64,000 nucleotides of DNA, taken from NCBI RefSeq assembly GCF_000203815.1, contig NW_004457695.1:2106054-2170053 (forward strand). Reading direction: 5' to 3'. Made by a program: the position numbers and the translations under genes. This DNA is from Cavenderia fasciculata. Lineage: Eukaryota; Evosea; Eumycetozoa; Acytosteliales; Cavenderiaceae. Below, in pieces: positions 10,104 through 19,818 of this stretch. How positions within the stretch are numbered: position 1 is the first letter of the stretch; each line of letters begins with the position of its first letter. The notes beneath the pieces are model-generated. The model had not been told where the DNA came from. It did not search any database and saw only the letters and a program-made list of their open reading frames with translations.

Positions 10104-12017
10104 ATGACTAGTCTAATATTAAAGTTACCTAATCTAATATTATCGCAAATCATATCAGATATTGATGATAATGCAGATATAGTATGTTTGTTGTTGACCT
10201 GTAAAAAGTTGTATCATAATATCAGTATTAGAAGATCGATTAAGTTTAAAGGAATAGTACCTATAACCGAAGAGGGAGAGATATCAAAGCAGTTTGAATC
10301 AACAGCTACTCAATTCAAACTCAACTCATTTAAAGATATATTGGAGAATAGTATATCGAATAGTCAGGTGATAGTAGGAGGTGAATACAATGACTATCCA
10401 GAATGGATACAACAACGTATCACTCTAGACAGAGCTGATAACAGTAGTAGTGGTGGTGGTATTAAAACAGCAATGGCAATCAATAAATTAGCATCACCAC
10501 AGTTATTCTACGACATTCCATCGATCGAGACACTCATCATTGGCTGTCGCCGTAATACATTAGTGGATTTTGAATCCATCTCTCTCTTGCCTCGTCTCGA
10601 ACGACTTGATATTCGTGCAATCGAAGCTAATATTGGTCCACACCCAACACTAAAGTCTCTCAAACTAGATGTCGACATAGAATACAATCTTGGTGACTTG
10701 GGGCTAACCAAGTTCGAGTCGCTGACCGAGCTCAATTTCAGGAGAAGTTATATAACAGGGTACGGACCAGGTCTCTTGCCAAGCAGTCTGACATCACTCA
10801 CGATAAGACCGACAGTAGTACCACCAAGAGATACATTCCTTTCGTTGACATCGTTGGTGTACCTCAAGATCGATTTTGATCTGGATTTTGATGATGAAGA
10901 AGAAGATGATGTGAAAAAACCATGTATCGATCTCGAGAGTCTATCCAACCTCAAGAAACTCACTATCAAAGGCCGCGGAAATAGAGATGATGACTTCACT
11001 ATCTCGATTAGTGTACCTCCTTCACTCAAGGTTCTTACCCTATTCTGCATGTGCGTACAAATCCCACACCAATGTACTATGCCACAATTGGAGGAATTGT
11101 ATGTTCAAGGATTCATATTGTTAGCTGAAAGAATCCAACCGAGTCTGTCGTCATATCCATCTCTCAAGAAACTCTTTATAAATGATTGCTATGAACCTCT
11201 TCCAACCAATTTCCTCGTCCCATCCAGTCTTGAAAAACTGACAATCTTAAAATACGAGGACACGGATATACTTGGACAAGTTGTATTCCCACCATCACTC
11301 ACTCATCTAACCATCGTGGAAGGACCCCCCGAATCTATTGTCCACCAACTCCCAGAATCACTCGTCAAGCTAAAGATGACATCTAGAGGGACACTATCAC
11401 TTCCTCAAACACATTTGAAAAAATTGGTTTGGGGTTATGATTCAAAGGTCAAAGCTTCAGATTTGGTATTCCCAACAACTTCCAACTATCCACCTCATCT
11501 TGAAACACTCAATCTGGTCAACATTGAAAATGACTTTACAATAGACATACCACCAATCACAAAATATCTATCAATCACTTTGGTCAAACCTAAACCACCA
11601 AATATCCCTTTAATCTTTTCAATCGGTTCAAGAATAACCAAACCTCCTATCAACCAACAACAACAACAACAACAATGGTTATCACCCAACACCACTCATC
11701 TAACTTGCCACCTAAGTGATGTCCCAAAGGGTGCATTTAGATTAGATGAAATAATCAATCACACCAATGTTAGATATTTATCTCTGGTTATTGAAGAGAT
11801 CACTTTAAAATTTTCAATTCAAAGATTAGACGCAGACAATAGAAATGTATTGGTATTGGAAAGACAATCACTTCAAGGTGGCATCATCACTCGGCAACGA
11901 ACATCAATCAACAATCATCAACAACAATATGATCCCATTTATTTATATTTCGGTTGTACTCCATTCTCTCCATTTGCATTAAAGTGGAGTTTTGGCAAAG
12001 ATAGTGCTAGAATATAA
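10104..12017 (+). CDS. F-box-like/FNIP-like repeat protein, array gene 1
   Basis: First of 18 intact paralogs and used here as the reference (637 residues, no intron). Residues 8-50 (LPNLILSQIISDIDDNADI, then CLLLTCKKLY) match the F-box pattern, close to the LPHLLL...C-K-R-W start of dictyostelid F-box/FNIP proteins. Residues 72-106 hold the conserved FKDILENSIS and WIQQRI motifs. Repeats follow at 225 (LPSSLTSLTI), 304, 372, 395, 416, 462 and 482. An acidic insert lies at 259-270 and Q7 at 518-524. The invariant tail has FRLDEIINHTNVRYL (545), FSIQRLDADN (570), LQGGIIT (590) and DPIYLYF (610). By family logic it would dock on Skp1 in an SCF ubiquitin ligase and bind a target with the repeats; this is inference. 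The ATG follows TATAGT, as in two other members. Confidence 0.85.
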   Translation: MTSLILKLPNLILSQIISDIDDNADIVCLLLTCKKLYHNISIRRSIKFKGIVPITEEGEISKQFESTATQFKLNSFKDILENSISNSQVIVGGEYNDYPEWIQQRITLDRADNSSSGGGIKTAMAINKLASPQLFYDIPSIETLIIGCRRNTLVDFESISLLPRLERLDIRAIEANIGPHPTLKSLKLDVDIEYNLGDLGLTKFESLTELNFRRSYITGYGPGLLPSSLTSLTIRPTVVPPRDTFLSLTSLVYLKIDFDLDFDDEEEDDVKKPCIDLESLSNLKKLTIKGRGNRDDDFTISISVPPSLKVLTLFCMCVQIPHQCTMPQLEELYVQGFILLAERIQPSLSSYPSLKKLFINDCYEPLPTNFLVPSSLEKLTILKYEDTDILGQVVFPPSLTHLTIVEGPPESIVHQLPESLVKLKMTSRGTLSLPQTHLKKLVWGYDSKVKASDLVFPTTSNYPPHLETLNLVNIENDFTIDIPPITKYLSITLVKPKPPNIPLIFSIGSRITKPPINQQQQQQQWLSPNTTHLTCHLSDVPKGAFRLDEIINHTNVRYLSLVIEEITLKFSIQRLDADNRNVLVLERQSLQGGIITRQRTSINNHQQQYDPIYLYFGCTPFSPFALKWSFGKDSARI

Positions 12018-12176
12018 ATAATTAAATAAATACCTCGATTCAAGACAGTGCTAGAATAAATAAAAATAATTTAATTTTTTTCGAACTCTAGTAACATGTA
12101 ACATGTAAATTCAGAGGTTCTCTTTTCATTCACTATCATCTATGACGAGATAATAAGTATTAATACACGATCGTCT

Positions 12177-14027
12177 ATGTCGAGTCTACTATTATCTTTA
12201 TCAAATCTATTATTACTACAAATCATAACAGATATAGACAGTAATGGAGATATAATATGTTTGTTGTTGACTTGTAAAAAGTTGTACAGTAATAGTAGTT
12301 TTAAAAGGTTGATTGGATTTAAAGGAGTAGAAGCTATCAATACTGACAGAGAAGAAGAATCAAAACAATTTATAGCAACAGCTCGTACTCGATTCAACCT
12401 TACCTCATTCAAAGATATCTATGAGAATAGTATATCTGATCATCAGGTGATACTAGGCAACCAAGATGACTATCCTCAATGGATACAACAACGAATCTAT
12501 TGTGCAGACAACAATCGAGCTGATAAAAGTGGTATCACAACCGTAATGGCAACAGATGATTACCCGTTACCATCACTAGAGACACTCTACGACATACCAT
12601 CAATCGAGACATTATTATTGATGAATCAATTCGTTGTTGATCTTGGCTCCATCTCACGGTTACCTAATCTCCAACATCTTTCAGTCAGTGCAAACAAGTT
12701 GAATCTTGGTCCTCATCCAACACTCAAGTATCTAAACCTAGATATCGATCAATTTGTGATTGGACCAGGTGTATTTCCAAGCAGTCTGACATCACTCTCT
12801 CTGATGCTAAAGGAGACACTTCCACCACGAGATACATTCCTATCATTGACTTTGCTCGTGCACCTCAAGATCTGGTTTTATTTGCGAGGATTGGAGGTGA
12901 GGAAAGATCCACCGTGTATCGATCTCGAGGATCTAAGCAACCTCGAGACACTAACTCTAAAAGGGTACCCCTTAAAAAATAACAAAAACTACGACACCTT
13001 GATCAAGATGAGTGTACCTCCTTCACTCAAGATTCTTGAACAAAATTGTTCGTATGTACAAATAGTACACCGACGTTCACTGCCACTATTGGAGAGATTG
13101 TATGCAAGTGAAAAAGAATTAATTGATGGAAGAGAGGAGGGTCTATTGTCATCACAATCTCTCAAGAAACTAGTCATTTATCAATGCGATCAAATCATTC
13201 CAGCCAATATCATCCCATCAACTCTCGAAAAGCTTACAATCTATAATAATGATGAAGATATATTTGGACAGATGGTATTCCCGCCATCGCTCACTCATCT
13301 ATCGCTCATGAATGAAGTCGACGATAGGGATCAAGTCCATCTTCCCGAAACTCTCGTTAAACTAAAGTATAGAGGCACACTGTCACTTCCTCAACACTTG
13401 AAGAAATTGGTTTGTCCGCCTGCAATTCAATGGTATAACCAATATAATTATGCCTCTTATCCACCCAATCTTGAAATACTCGATGTTATTAATATCAATG
13501 GTGACTATACTCTTGACAACCTTCCACCAACCATCAAACATCTGTCAATATCGTTGACAAAGACCCGCTGTTCAATCAGCGAACGGATACCCAAAGCCAT
13601 CTCTGCCGACCAACAACAAAAACAACCACAATGGTTACCACTCAGTACAACTCATCTAACTTGCGACTTGAATGATATTTCTGCGCCACAAGTGTTCTTT
13701 AGATTGGATCAAGTAATCAATCACACCAATGTTAGGAATTTAACATTAATCGATGACAAGACAACTATTCAATTTTCAATTCAAAGATTAGACCCAGACA
13801 ATAAGAATGTATTGGTATTGGAAACAAAGTCACTTCAAGGTGGAATAATCACCCAAAAAAGAAAATCACAAAGAAAGAGGAAACCGAATAATCAACAACA
13901 ACAACAACAACAACAAAAACAACAAAAACAACATCAACAGTATGAGAAAATTTATTTATATTTTGATATTGATTCGGCCTTTCCATTTCAATTCCAGTGG
14001 GGATTTGCCAAACGCATGTACAATTAA
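12177..14027 (+). CDS. F-box-like/FNIP-like repeat protein, array gene 2
   Basis: 616 residues starting MSSLLLSLSNLLLLQ, 159 bases after array gene 1. The F-box-like region, YPQWIQQRI and the C-terminal tail are intact. The protein lacks one repeat unit that the others have (the L-x-x-LGL-x-K-x-VSLTEL segment). After LKYLNLDIDQFVIG it goes straight to PGVFPSSLTSLSL. The usual acidic insert is missing. The internal Q-run is short (QQQKQPQWLP), but the C-terminal one is long (QQQQQQQQKQQKQHQQ) and is preceded by a basic KRKSQRKRK stretch that could act as a nuclear signal. The ending FDIDSAFPFQ is shared with the gene at 19819 and with the relic at 21996, so the three are close kin. Confidence 0.85.
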   Translation: MSSLLLSLSNLLLLQIITDIDSNGDIICLLLTCKKLYSNSSFKRLIGFKGVEAINTDREEESKQFIATARTRFNLTSFKDIYENSISDHQVILGNQDDYPQWIQQRIYCADNNRADKSGITTVMATDDYPLPSLETLYDIPSIETLLLMNQFVVDLGSISRLPNLQHLSVSANKLNLGPHPTLKYLNLDIDQFVIGPGVFPSSLTSLSLMLKETLPPRDTFLSLTLLVHLKIWFYLRGLEVRKDPPCIDLEDLSNLETLTLKGYPLKNNKNYDTLIKMSVPPSLKILEQNCSYVQIVHRRSLPLLERLYASEKELIDGREEGLLSSQSLKKLVIYQCDQIIPANIIPSTLEKLTIYNNDEDIFGQMVFPPSLTHLSLMNEVDDRDQVHLPETLVKLKYRGTLSLPQHLKKLVCPPAIQWYNQYNYASYPPNLEILDVININGDYTLDNLPPTIKHLSISLTKTRCSISERIPKAISADQQQKQPQWLPLSTTHLTCDLNDISAPQVFFRLDQVINHTNVRNLTLIDDKTTIQFSIQRLDPDNKNVLVLETKSLQGGIITQKRKSQRKRKPNNQQQQQQQQKQQKQHQQYEKIYLYFDIDSAFPFQFQWGFAKRMYN

Positions 14028-14044
14028 TTCCAAACCAAATCTGC

Positions 14045-14655
14045 AAGTCAAACAGGATAATTGCAACAAAATCTATTACTATTACATATAATAGCATCTA
14101 TTGACAGCAATGCAGATATATTATGTTTATTGTTGATTTGTAAAAAGTTATATAGAAATAGACGTATTAGAAGATTGATTAGATTTAAAGGAATACAAGT
14201 TATCACTGATGATGGATTCATATCACAACAGTTTATAGCAACAGCTGATCTCAATTCAACCTCAAATCATTTAAAAATATATTAGGGAATAGTATATCTG
14301 ATCATCAGGTGATAATGATCCGTATCGTCTTGCTCAATGGATACAACGCATCACTAAAAAGAACAGAGACAGAGCTGATATGAGTAGTATTACAACAGTA
14401 TTGGTGAAAGATTACCCACTATTCATCAACTACAAATCTGGCCATGATTATAGAGTAGTAGATCTTGGCTCTATCTCAAACTTACCTAGTCTTCAAAAAC
14501 TTGTCGTGCAAACTCGAAACTAGGACTTCATCCAACACTCAAGTCTCTAGCACTAAATGGAAAGGTAGAACATCAACTAATCGACATGCAACTCTATAAA
14601 TTCGTATCGTTGACGGATCTAACATGTAGCAGTTGTTTTGTGTCTAGTGGGATTG
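14045..14655 (+). pseudogene. F-box-like family relic
   Basis: Starts right after array gene 2 without a start codon: LLLLHIIASIDSNADILCLLLICKKLY is readable from about 14060. The frame breaks near 14285 within the LNSFKDILEN block. DNA matching SDHQV, QWIQR, GITTVLV and the first repeats continues to about 14650 in changing frames. The rest, including the whole C-terminus, is gone. It ends where an acidic triplet repeat begins. Confidence 0.75.
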
Positions 14656-14656
14656 A

Positions 14657-14757
14657 ATGACAGTGACAATGACGATGATGAAGAAGAAGAAGATGATGAT
14701 GATGACAGTGACAGTGACAATGACGATGATGATGATGATGACAGTGACAGTGACTAA
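14657..14757 (+). repeat. GAC/AGT/GAT triplet-rich tract
   Basis: About 100 bases of GACAGTGACAATGACGATGA-type units with GAAGAAGAAG and GATGATGATG runs, repeated twice. Read in frame it would give Asp/Ser/Glu. It directly joins the broken end of the family relic and matches in kind, though not in length, the acidic insert of the intact genes. Confidence 0.75.
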
Positions 14758-14893
14758 ACTAAAATAATAAAAAATAAACAAAAATAAATAAATAAATAAT
14801 TATTTAAAAAATATTAGGCGACATTAAAACATGTGCATCGTCTTTTCAAAGTTTAATGTTTTTACATATTTCATCATTCAGAATGTTCATGAC

Positions 14894-16843
14894 ATGACTC
14901 TACTATTATCTGTATCTAATCTATTACTATTACATATTATAACATCTATTGACAGTAATGGAGATATAATATGTTTGTTGTTGACTTGTAAAAAGTTATA
15001 CAATAATAGTGCTTTAAGAAGATCGATTCAGTTTAAAGGAATAGAAGCTATAGATACAAATCAACAAAACGAATCAAAGCAGTTTAAAGCAACAGCTACT
15101 CGATTCAAACTCAACTCATTTAAAGATATATTGGAGAATAGTATATCGATTCATCAGGTCATACTGTCTGATCAAATATTTAATCGAGAGATCCACCAAT
15201 CAATTAAAGATATCTTGGTTAATGATCTGGATTATATAGGACATGACTACCCTCAATGGATACAACAACGTATCTATGCAAACAGAGACAGAGTTGATAC
15301 TCGAAGTGGTATCACAACAGCTTTGGCAACCTATGACCTACCAAAACCAGATTCACTCTACTCTATGCCATCTCTCGAGACACTCATCATCAACAACGGG
15401 ACCCAAAAATCGTTTATAGATCTTACCGATATCTCACAGTTGACCAGTCTCCAAAAACTTTCAATCAATGCACACCAATTGAAGCTAGGTCCTCACCCAT
15501 CACTCAAGTCTCTGACACTGGACTTTGGCGCAGCTGCAAAGTGGGTATACCCACTTGCCGAATTAGGTCTCACCAAGTTCGTGTCTCTGACAAAGTTTAG
15601 CTTCAAGAGAAGTTTTATCACAGATATGGTACCAGGTCTCTTGCCAAGCAGTCTGACATCACTCTCTATGCGACTGATGGACAATGTACCTCCACGAAAT
15701 ACATTCGTTTCATTGGCATCACTCGTTAAACTCAAGATCGACTTTACACTGCCAATACCAAGAGCTGGAAATAATGAATTGCAACAATGTATGGACCTTG
15801 GAAGTCTGGGTCATCTCAATAAACTCAAACTTGAGGGAAATTGTGGTAATGGCACTACATTGAACCTCGAGATTAACTTACCTCCTTCACTCAAGAATCT
15901 TGTCCTCTGGTCAGATCGCATACAAATCGCATCACATTGTACGATGCCACAGTTGGAGAGATTGGATGTGCGACAATGTGTATTGATGAAAGAAAAAGTC
16001 AGTCTATCTTCATCCCCTTTGATAAAGAAACTTATTATTCACAATTGCACTGAAACCATGCCAGCCAATATCATCCCATCGAGTGTTGAAAAGCTTACAA
16101 TCTATACAGACAATTCCGATGATATACTTGATCAAGTTGTATTCCCACCATCACTCACTCATCTGACCTTCAATGGAAGTCACAATGAGAAAATCAAACT
16201 CCCAGAGTCACTCGTTAAACTAAAGTACCTGTCATTCAGAGAAGATGCTCCAGTCTCACTACCTCGACATTTAAAAAAACTGGTTTGGGGTGTTCATCAG
16301 CGGACCAAAGCTCCAGATTTTGTATTCCCATCCAACTATCCACCTCATCTTGAGTCACTCACTCTGGTCAAACTCCAAAGTAACTTTACTATACCACCAA
16401 TCACTGAATATCTATCAATAGACTTGGGCAAATATATGAAAATCTATTCAATAACCTCGACAATAGCCACCAATCAACAACAACAACCACAACAATGGCT
16501 ACCACCCAATACCACTCATCTAACTTGTCAAATTGGTGACATAACGGGTGTGTTTAGATTAGATGAAATAATCAATCGCACCAATGTTAGATATTTATGC
16601 CTCATCATTAAAAAGAAAACAACCTTTCAATTATCAATTCAAAGATTAGACGCAGATAATAACAATGTATTGGTATTGGAAACAAATACACTTCAAGGTG
16701 GAATAATCACTCAAAGAAAGACAATCAACAACTCTCAACAACATCAACATCCCATTTATTTACATTTTAATACACGTTACTCTTCATTTGAATTGGATTG
16801 GACATTTTCCAATGAAGACGTAGATGATGGAGACGATGAGTGA
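14894..16843 (+). CDS. F-box-like/FNIP-like repeat protein, array gene 3
   Basis: 649 residues from MTLLLSVSNLLLLH. An upstream in-frame ATG at 14831 would add 21 residues, but paralog alignment and the shared GTTCATGAC leader just before 14894 favour the later start. A 25-residue insertion (FNREIHQSIKDILVNDLDYI) separates the QVIL and YPQWIQQRI motifs, and is seen in no other copy. The repeats run without an acidic insert. The Q-run before LPPNTTHLTC is QQQQPQQ. The protein ends in an acidic tail, NEDVDDGDDE, that others lack. Its KAPDFVFPSNYPPHLESL segment is closest to array gene 1. Confidence 0.85.
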   Translation: MTLLLSVSNLLLLHIITSIDSNGDIICLLLTCKKLYNNSALRRSIQFKGIEAIDTNQQNESKQFKATATRFKLNSFKDILENSISIHQVILSDQIFNREIHQSIKDILVNDLDYIGHDYPQWIQQRIYANRDRVDTRSGITTALATYDLPKPDSLYSMPSLETLIINNGTQKSFIDLTDISQLTSLQKLSINAHQLKLGPHPSLKSLTLDFGAAAKWVYPLAELGLTKFVSLTKFSFKRSFITDMVPGLLPSSLTSLSMRLMDNVPPRNTFVSLASLVKLKIDFTLPIPRAGNNELQQCMDLGSLGHLNKLKLEGNCGNGTTLNLEINLPPSLKNLVLWSDRIQIASHCTMPQLERLDVRQCVLMKEKVSLSSSPLIKKLIIHNCTETMPANIIPSSVEKLTIYTDNSDDILDQVVFPPSLTHLTFNGSHNEKIKLPESLVKLKYLSFREDAPVSLPRHLKKLVWGVHQRTKAPDFVFPSNYPPHLESLTLVKLQSNFTIPPITEYLSIDLGKYMKIYSITSTIATNQQQQPQQWLPPNTTHLTCQIGDITGVFRLDEIINRTNVRYLCLIIKKKTTFQLSIQRLDADNNNVLVLETNTLQGGIITQRKTINNSQQHQHPIYLHFNTRYSSFELDWTFSNEDVDDGDDE

Positions 16844-17307
16844 TTAATGGAAGTGAAGATAATAAATCATTAAAAATAATATTTAATATTAACATGCTAG
16901 CATTACCATGATGATGATCCACAATCTATTTGATTCTTTAAAAATAAAATTATTAAAGCAATTTGTTGGTTTGGGAAAGAGATTCATTATAAACTACTAT
17001 AGTTTTCTATTTATTTATTGGGTGATTTTTGTTTGTACGTACTTTTGAAGGATCTGGTAGTATTTGTTTGAATGGTTCTTGATGTCGATAGTTGGTAACA
17101 TTTGTGACTGCCAATCATCAACATCAAGAACCACTCAAATACTTTGAACAACAATAAGTTATCAGTGCGTGTCGAGCATCATACAATCGTCATTACGAAC
17201 AACGAACCAATTGAAACATATTCCTTCCATTCTGCAATTTGATCACCGTTTGCTCCATATTTGCTTTTAACAAAATCTGATACTAGGTTTGGAATATTTC
17301 TCAAGAG
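16844..17307. other. Intergenic gap with a long hairpin
   Basis: Apart from the hairpin at 17059-17143 I find no gene here. Bases 17160-17290 are less AT-rich than usual but have no ORF or RNA signature I recognise. Confidence 0.55.
17059..17143. repeat. Imperfect inverted repeat (hairpin), 33-37-base arms
   Basis: Left arm 17059-17095 (AGTATTTG...GTTCTTGATGTCGAT...TTGG) pairs with right arm 17111-17143. There is one 4-5-base bulge and three mismatches, and the loop is 15 bases (17096-17110). The left arm core GAATGGTTCTTGATGT resembles GAATCGTTCTGGATGT in the left arm of the hairpin near 8073. Confidence 0.65.
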
Positions 17308-17556
17308 ATGATGGTGGTTTACTTGTTATTATTTTGTTGTATTTCTCTTTTTATCGCCACCGACCCTGGTTTTTCTGGTTGTGATAGACTGGGGAATATC
17401 TTACCTTGTTCGAATGACACCGATAATAACATCGTTGAGGTTGTTACTCTTGTTATGTATCTCTATCATGAATCTATCATATCTATCTATTTATCTATCT
17501 ATGTATTATTTAAAAATTTCGAGAAATACGAAAGTACAAGTTTAAAAAATTCTTGA
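17308..17556 (+). pseudogene. Orphan secreted-protein 5' exon, probable relic
   Basis: An open frame of 82 codons starts with a clear signal peptide (MMVVYLLLFCCISLFIA), followed by DPGFSGCDRLGNILPCSNDT and NNIVEV. This looks like the first exons of the LRR-like/TIG gene at 1941, which reads C-x6-GQFVC...HITEV at the same place. Nothing after about residue 50 looks coding. No good splice donor or downstream exons follow, and the next family gene starts at 17678. It could instead be a short secreted protein; I rate relic as more likely. Confidence 0.45.
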
Positions 17557-17677
17557 GGATCAGAAAGAACAAAGACAGAGGAGAAAAAATAAATTATTTA
17601 ATTAATTAGCTTCAAAGATTTTCTATACTAGAAGTTAATACAAATGTCTTTTATATTTATCATATTATCAAAACAAG

Positions 17678-19636
17678 ATGGAAATGTTATCTAATCTATT
17701 ACTATCACAAATCATATCAGAGATTGACAGCAATGTAGATCTAATATGTTTGTTGTTGACTTGTAAAAGGTTATATAGTAATAGTAGTAGTTTAAGAGAT
17801 ACAATCAAGTTTAAAGAGATTAGAGCTATCACTGACAAGGGTCATTTAAGTGAACGGTTTGCAGCCACAGTCAATCGATTCAACTTGAAAGCATTCAAAC
17901 AAGTATTTGAGAATAGTGTGTCTGATCATTTCGTCTCTGTAGATGACGACAGCATGGTCGCTTCACAACTCTTGTCGTCGTGGATCTCTACTCGTCTGAC
18001 TCAAAAGAATGCTAGTGTTAAAGCAGCGTTGTTGGTGGTTGGAGAACCGTGTGTGGAAGAGTTGATCGGTGCTCGATTAGACGACTACATCAACCAACGT
18101 ACATCGTCACTAAAGTCGCTTGGTCATCTCGACCTTCCAACAACAAAGGAATTGTATATTAAATACTTGAACAACCTTGTATTGGATCTTGAATCGGTCG
18201 ACTTGTCACCGACTGTGGAGCACCTCTCGGTGTTTGCATACAATGTCAAGATTGGGTCACACCAACACGTCAAGACTCTGACTCTAAACCTCACCACTCC
18301 CCTTCAAATCCCGTTATGTGAATTGGGACTGGACAGACTTTCGTCGCTGACCACTCTGTCTCTCAAGAGTGACTTTGTCTCTAAAATCAAGCCTGGTATC
18401 TTGCCAACCAGTCTGACGTCACTCAGTCTCAAGGCACGAAAGATACCGTCAGATGACCTATTCCTGCCATTGAAATCGCTCGTCCATCTCAAGATATCGT
18501 ATTGTTGTTCTATGATCATGGCCGAGGACTCGAAAGAGTATTGTGTCAACCTAGAGTCGCTTGGATCACTCGTCTCTTTTAAATTCTACGAGGATGATCT
18601 TGACGTCGATGATCGAACACGTATAGAGGTTCGTCCACCCCCGTCACTCACCAATCTCTGTCTCTTGTCACCAAGCGTGCACATTCCTTCGCCGAGATAT
18701 AGTCTACCACTGCTCGATCGTTTAAGCGTGCCGTTTGGATCACTTGTTGGCGGCAAGGTCAGTCTCTTGTCGTCTCCATTACTCAAGACACTCATCATGA
18801 CGGATTGCGATGGTATTGTGCCAGCTGGACTCATTCCACAGTCTGTTGAAACAGTCAAAATTTGCAGTGGTCTGCAATCCAATACACTTGAACCTGGATC
18901 CATCCCATCGTCAGTCACCAATTTAAGACTTGACCTATTCCACGGATCAATGACGTTGCTACCCGAGTCACTTACCAAACTAGATATGATTAGAAGTATG
19001 ACCGAGGATACGACCACACTGACACTTCCTAGTCAATTGCAGCACATTAAATGGAGGTCAAACTGGGGTGCTCGGACATTATTGCTCACCCTTCCAACTA
19101 CGTATCCCGTCAATCTGCACACACTCAATATGCTCAATTTATCGGGAGACTATCGAGTCAGTGTGCCACCAACGATCACCTCTCTCTCTATTCCATTGTT
19201 TGAAAAAGAATCAATCGAGGATCGGTCAGACGCAATCACTGTTTTTACGATTGCCAAAAAGATAAACATAATCAACAATCTTCAACAACAACAAGAATGG
19301 TTACCCAACAGCACCACCCATCTATGTTGTCGTCTCTTAAAAAAAAGAGAATCGACTGTCAATTTTAGATTGGACCAAGTGATCAATCAGACCAATGTCA
19401 AGCAATTAGAATTTCAATTGGGTGGAGAGATTTACAACTTTTCAATCAAACGATTGGATCAACAAAACAAAAGTGTATTGTTTGTAGATTCGAAATCATT
19501 GTATGGTGGAATCATTACCCAAAGAATATCATCATCATCATCAATGGTGGATGGTCAATCATTTGCACCAATCTATTTGTATCTCTCTGAATATGATCCA
19601 ACCAGAGTTGGGTGGGGTTTTGAACCTCTTCAATAA
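17678..19636 (+). CDS. F-box-like/FNIP-like repeat protein, array gene 4 (most divergent)
   Basis: 652 residues from MEMLSNLLLSQIISEID. The F-box-like region and the C-terminal FRLDQVINQTN are recognisable, but many otherwise fixed motifs differ: FKQVFENSVSDH for FKDILENSISDH, no WIQQR (SSWISTRL instead), SIKRLDQQN for SIQRLDPDN, and PIYLYLSEYDP at the end. The repeat domain is intact (LPTSLTSLSL, PPPSLTNLCL, IPSSVTNLRL, LPESLTKL). The internal Q-run is reduced to QQQQE. Codon use is noticeably more G/C-rich at third positions than in neighbours, which also produces long antisense frames. It may be an older member that escaped homogenisation with the rest of the array. Confidence 0.83.
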   Translation: MEMLSNLLLSQIISEIDSNVDLICLLLTCKRLYSNSSSLRDTIKFKEIRAITDKGHLSERFAATVNRFNLKAFKQVFENSVSDHFVSVDDDSMVASQLLSSWISTRLTQKNASVKAALLVVGEPCVEELIGARLDDYINQRTSSLKSLGHLDLPTTKELYIKYLNNLVLDLESVDLSPTVEHLSVFAYNVKIGSHQHVKTLTLNLTTPLQIPLCELGLDRLSSLTTLSLKSDFVSKIKPGILPTSLTSLSLKARKIPSDDLFLPLKSLVHLKISYCCSMIMAEDSKEYCVNLESLGSLVSFKFYEDDLDVDDRTRIEVRPPPSLTNLCLLSPSVHIPSPRYSLPLLDRLSVPFGSLVGGKVSLLSSPLLKTLIMTDCDGIVPAGLIPQSVETVKICSGLQSNTLEPGSIPSSVTNLRLDLFHGSMTLLPESLTKLDMIRSMTEDTTTLTLPSQLQHIKWRSNWGARTLLLTLPTTYPVNLHTLNMLNLSGDYRVSVPPTITSLSIPLFEKESIEDRSDAITVFTIAKKINIINNLQQQQEWLPNSTTHLCCRLLKKRESTVNFRLDQVINQTNVKQLEFQLGGEIYNFSIKRLDQQNKSVLFVDSKSLYGGIITQRISSSSSMVDGQSFAPIYLYLSEYDPTRVGWGFEPLQ

Positions 19637-19818
19637 ATTGGATAAATAAATAAATAAATAAATAAATAAATTGTTAAAAATAATAATATATATAACAAAA
19701 TTAATTCAACTCTCTTTATAAAATATATATATATCATTTTTTGCTCGAAATATTTAATATCTCCTTTCAATTTGTTGTACTTTCAGTGTTGTACCCATCT
19801 TCATTAAAACGTCAAACG

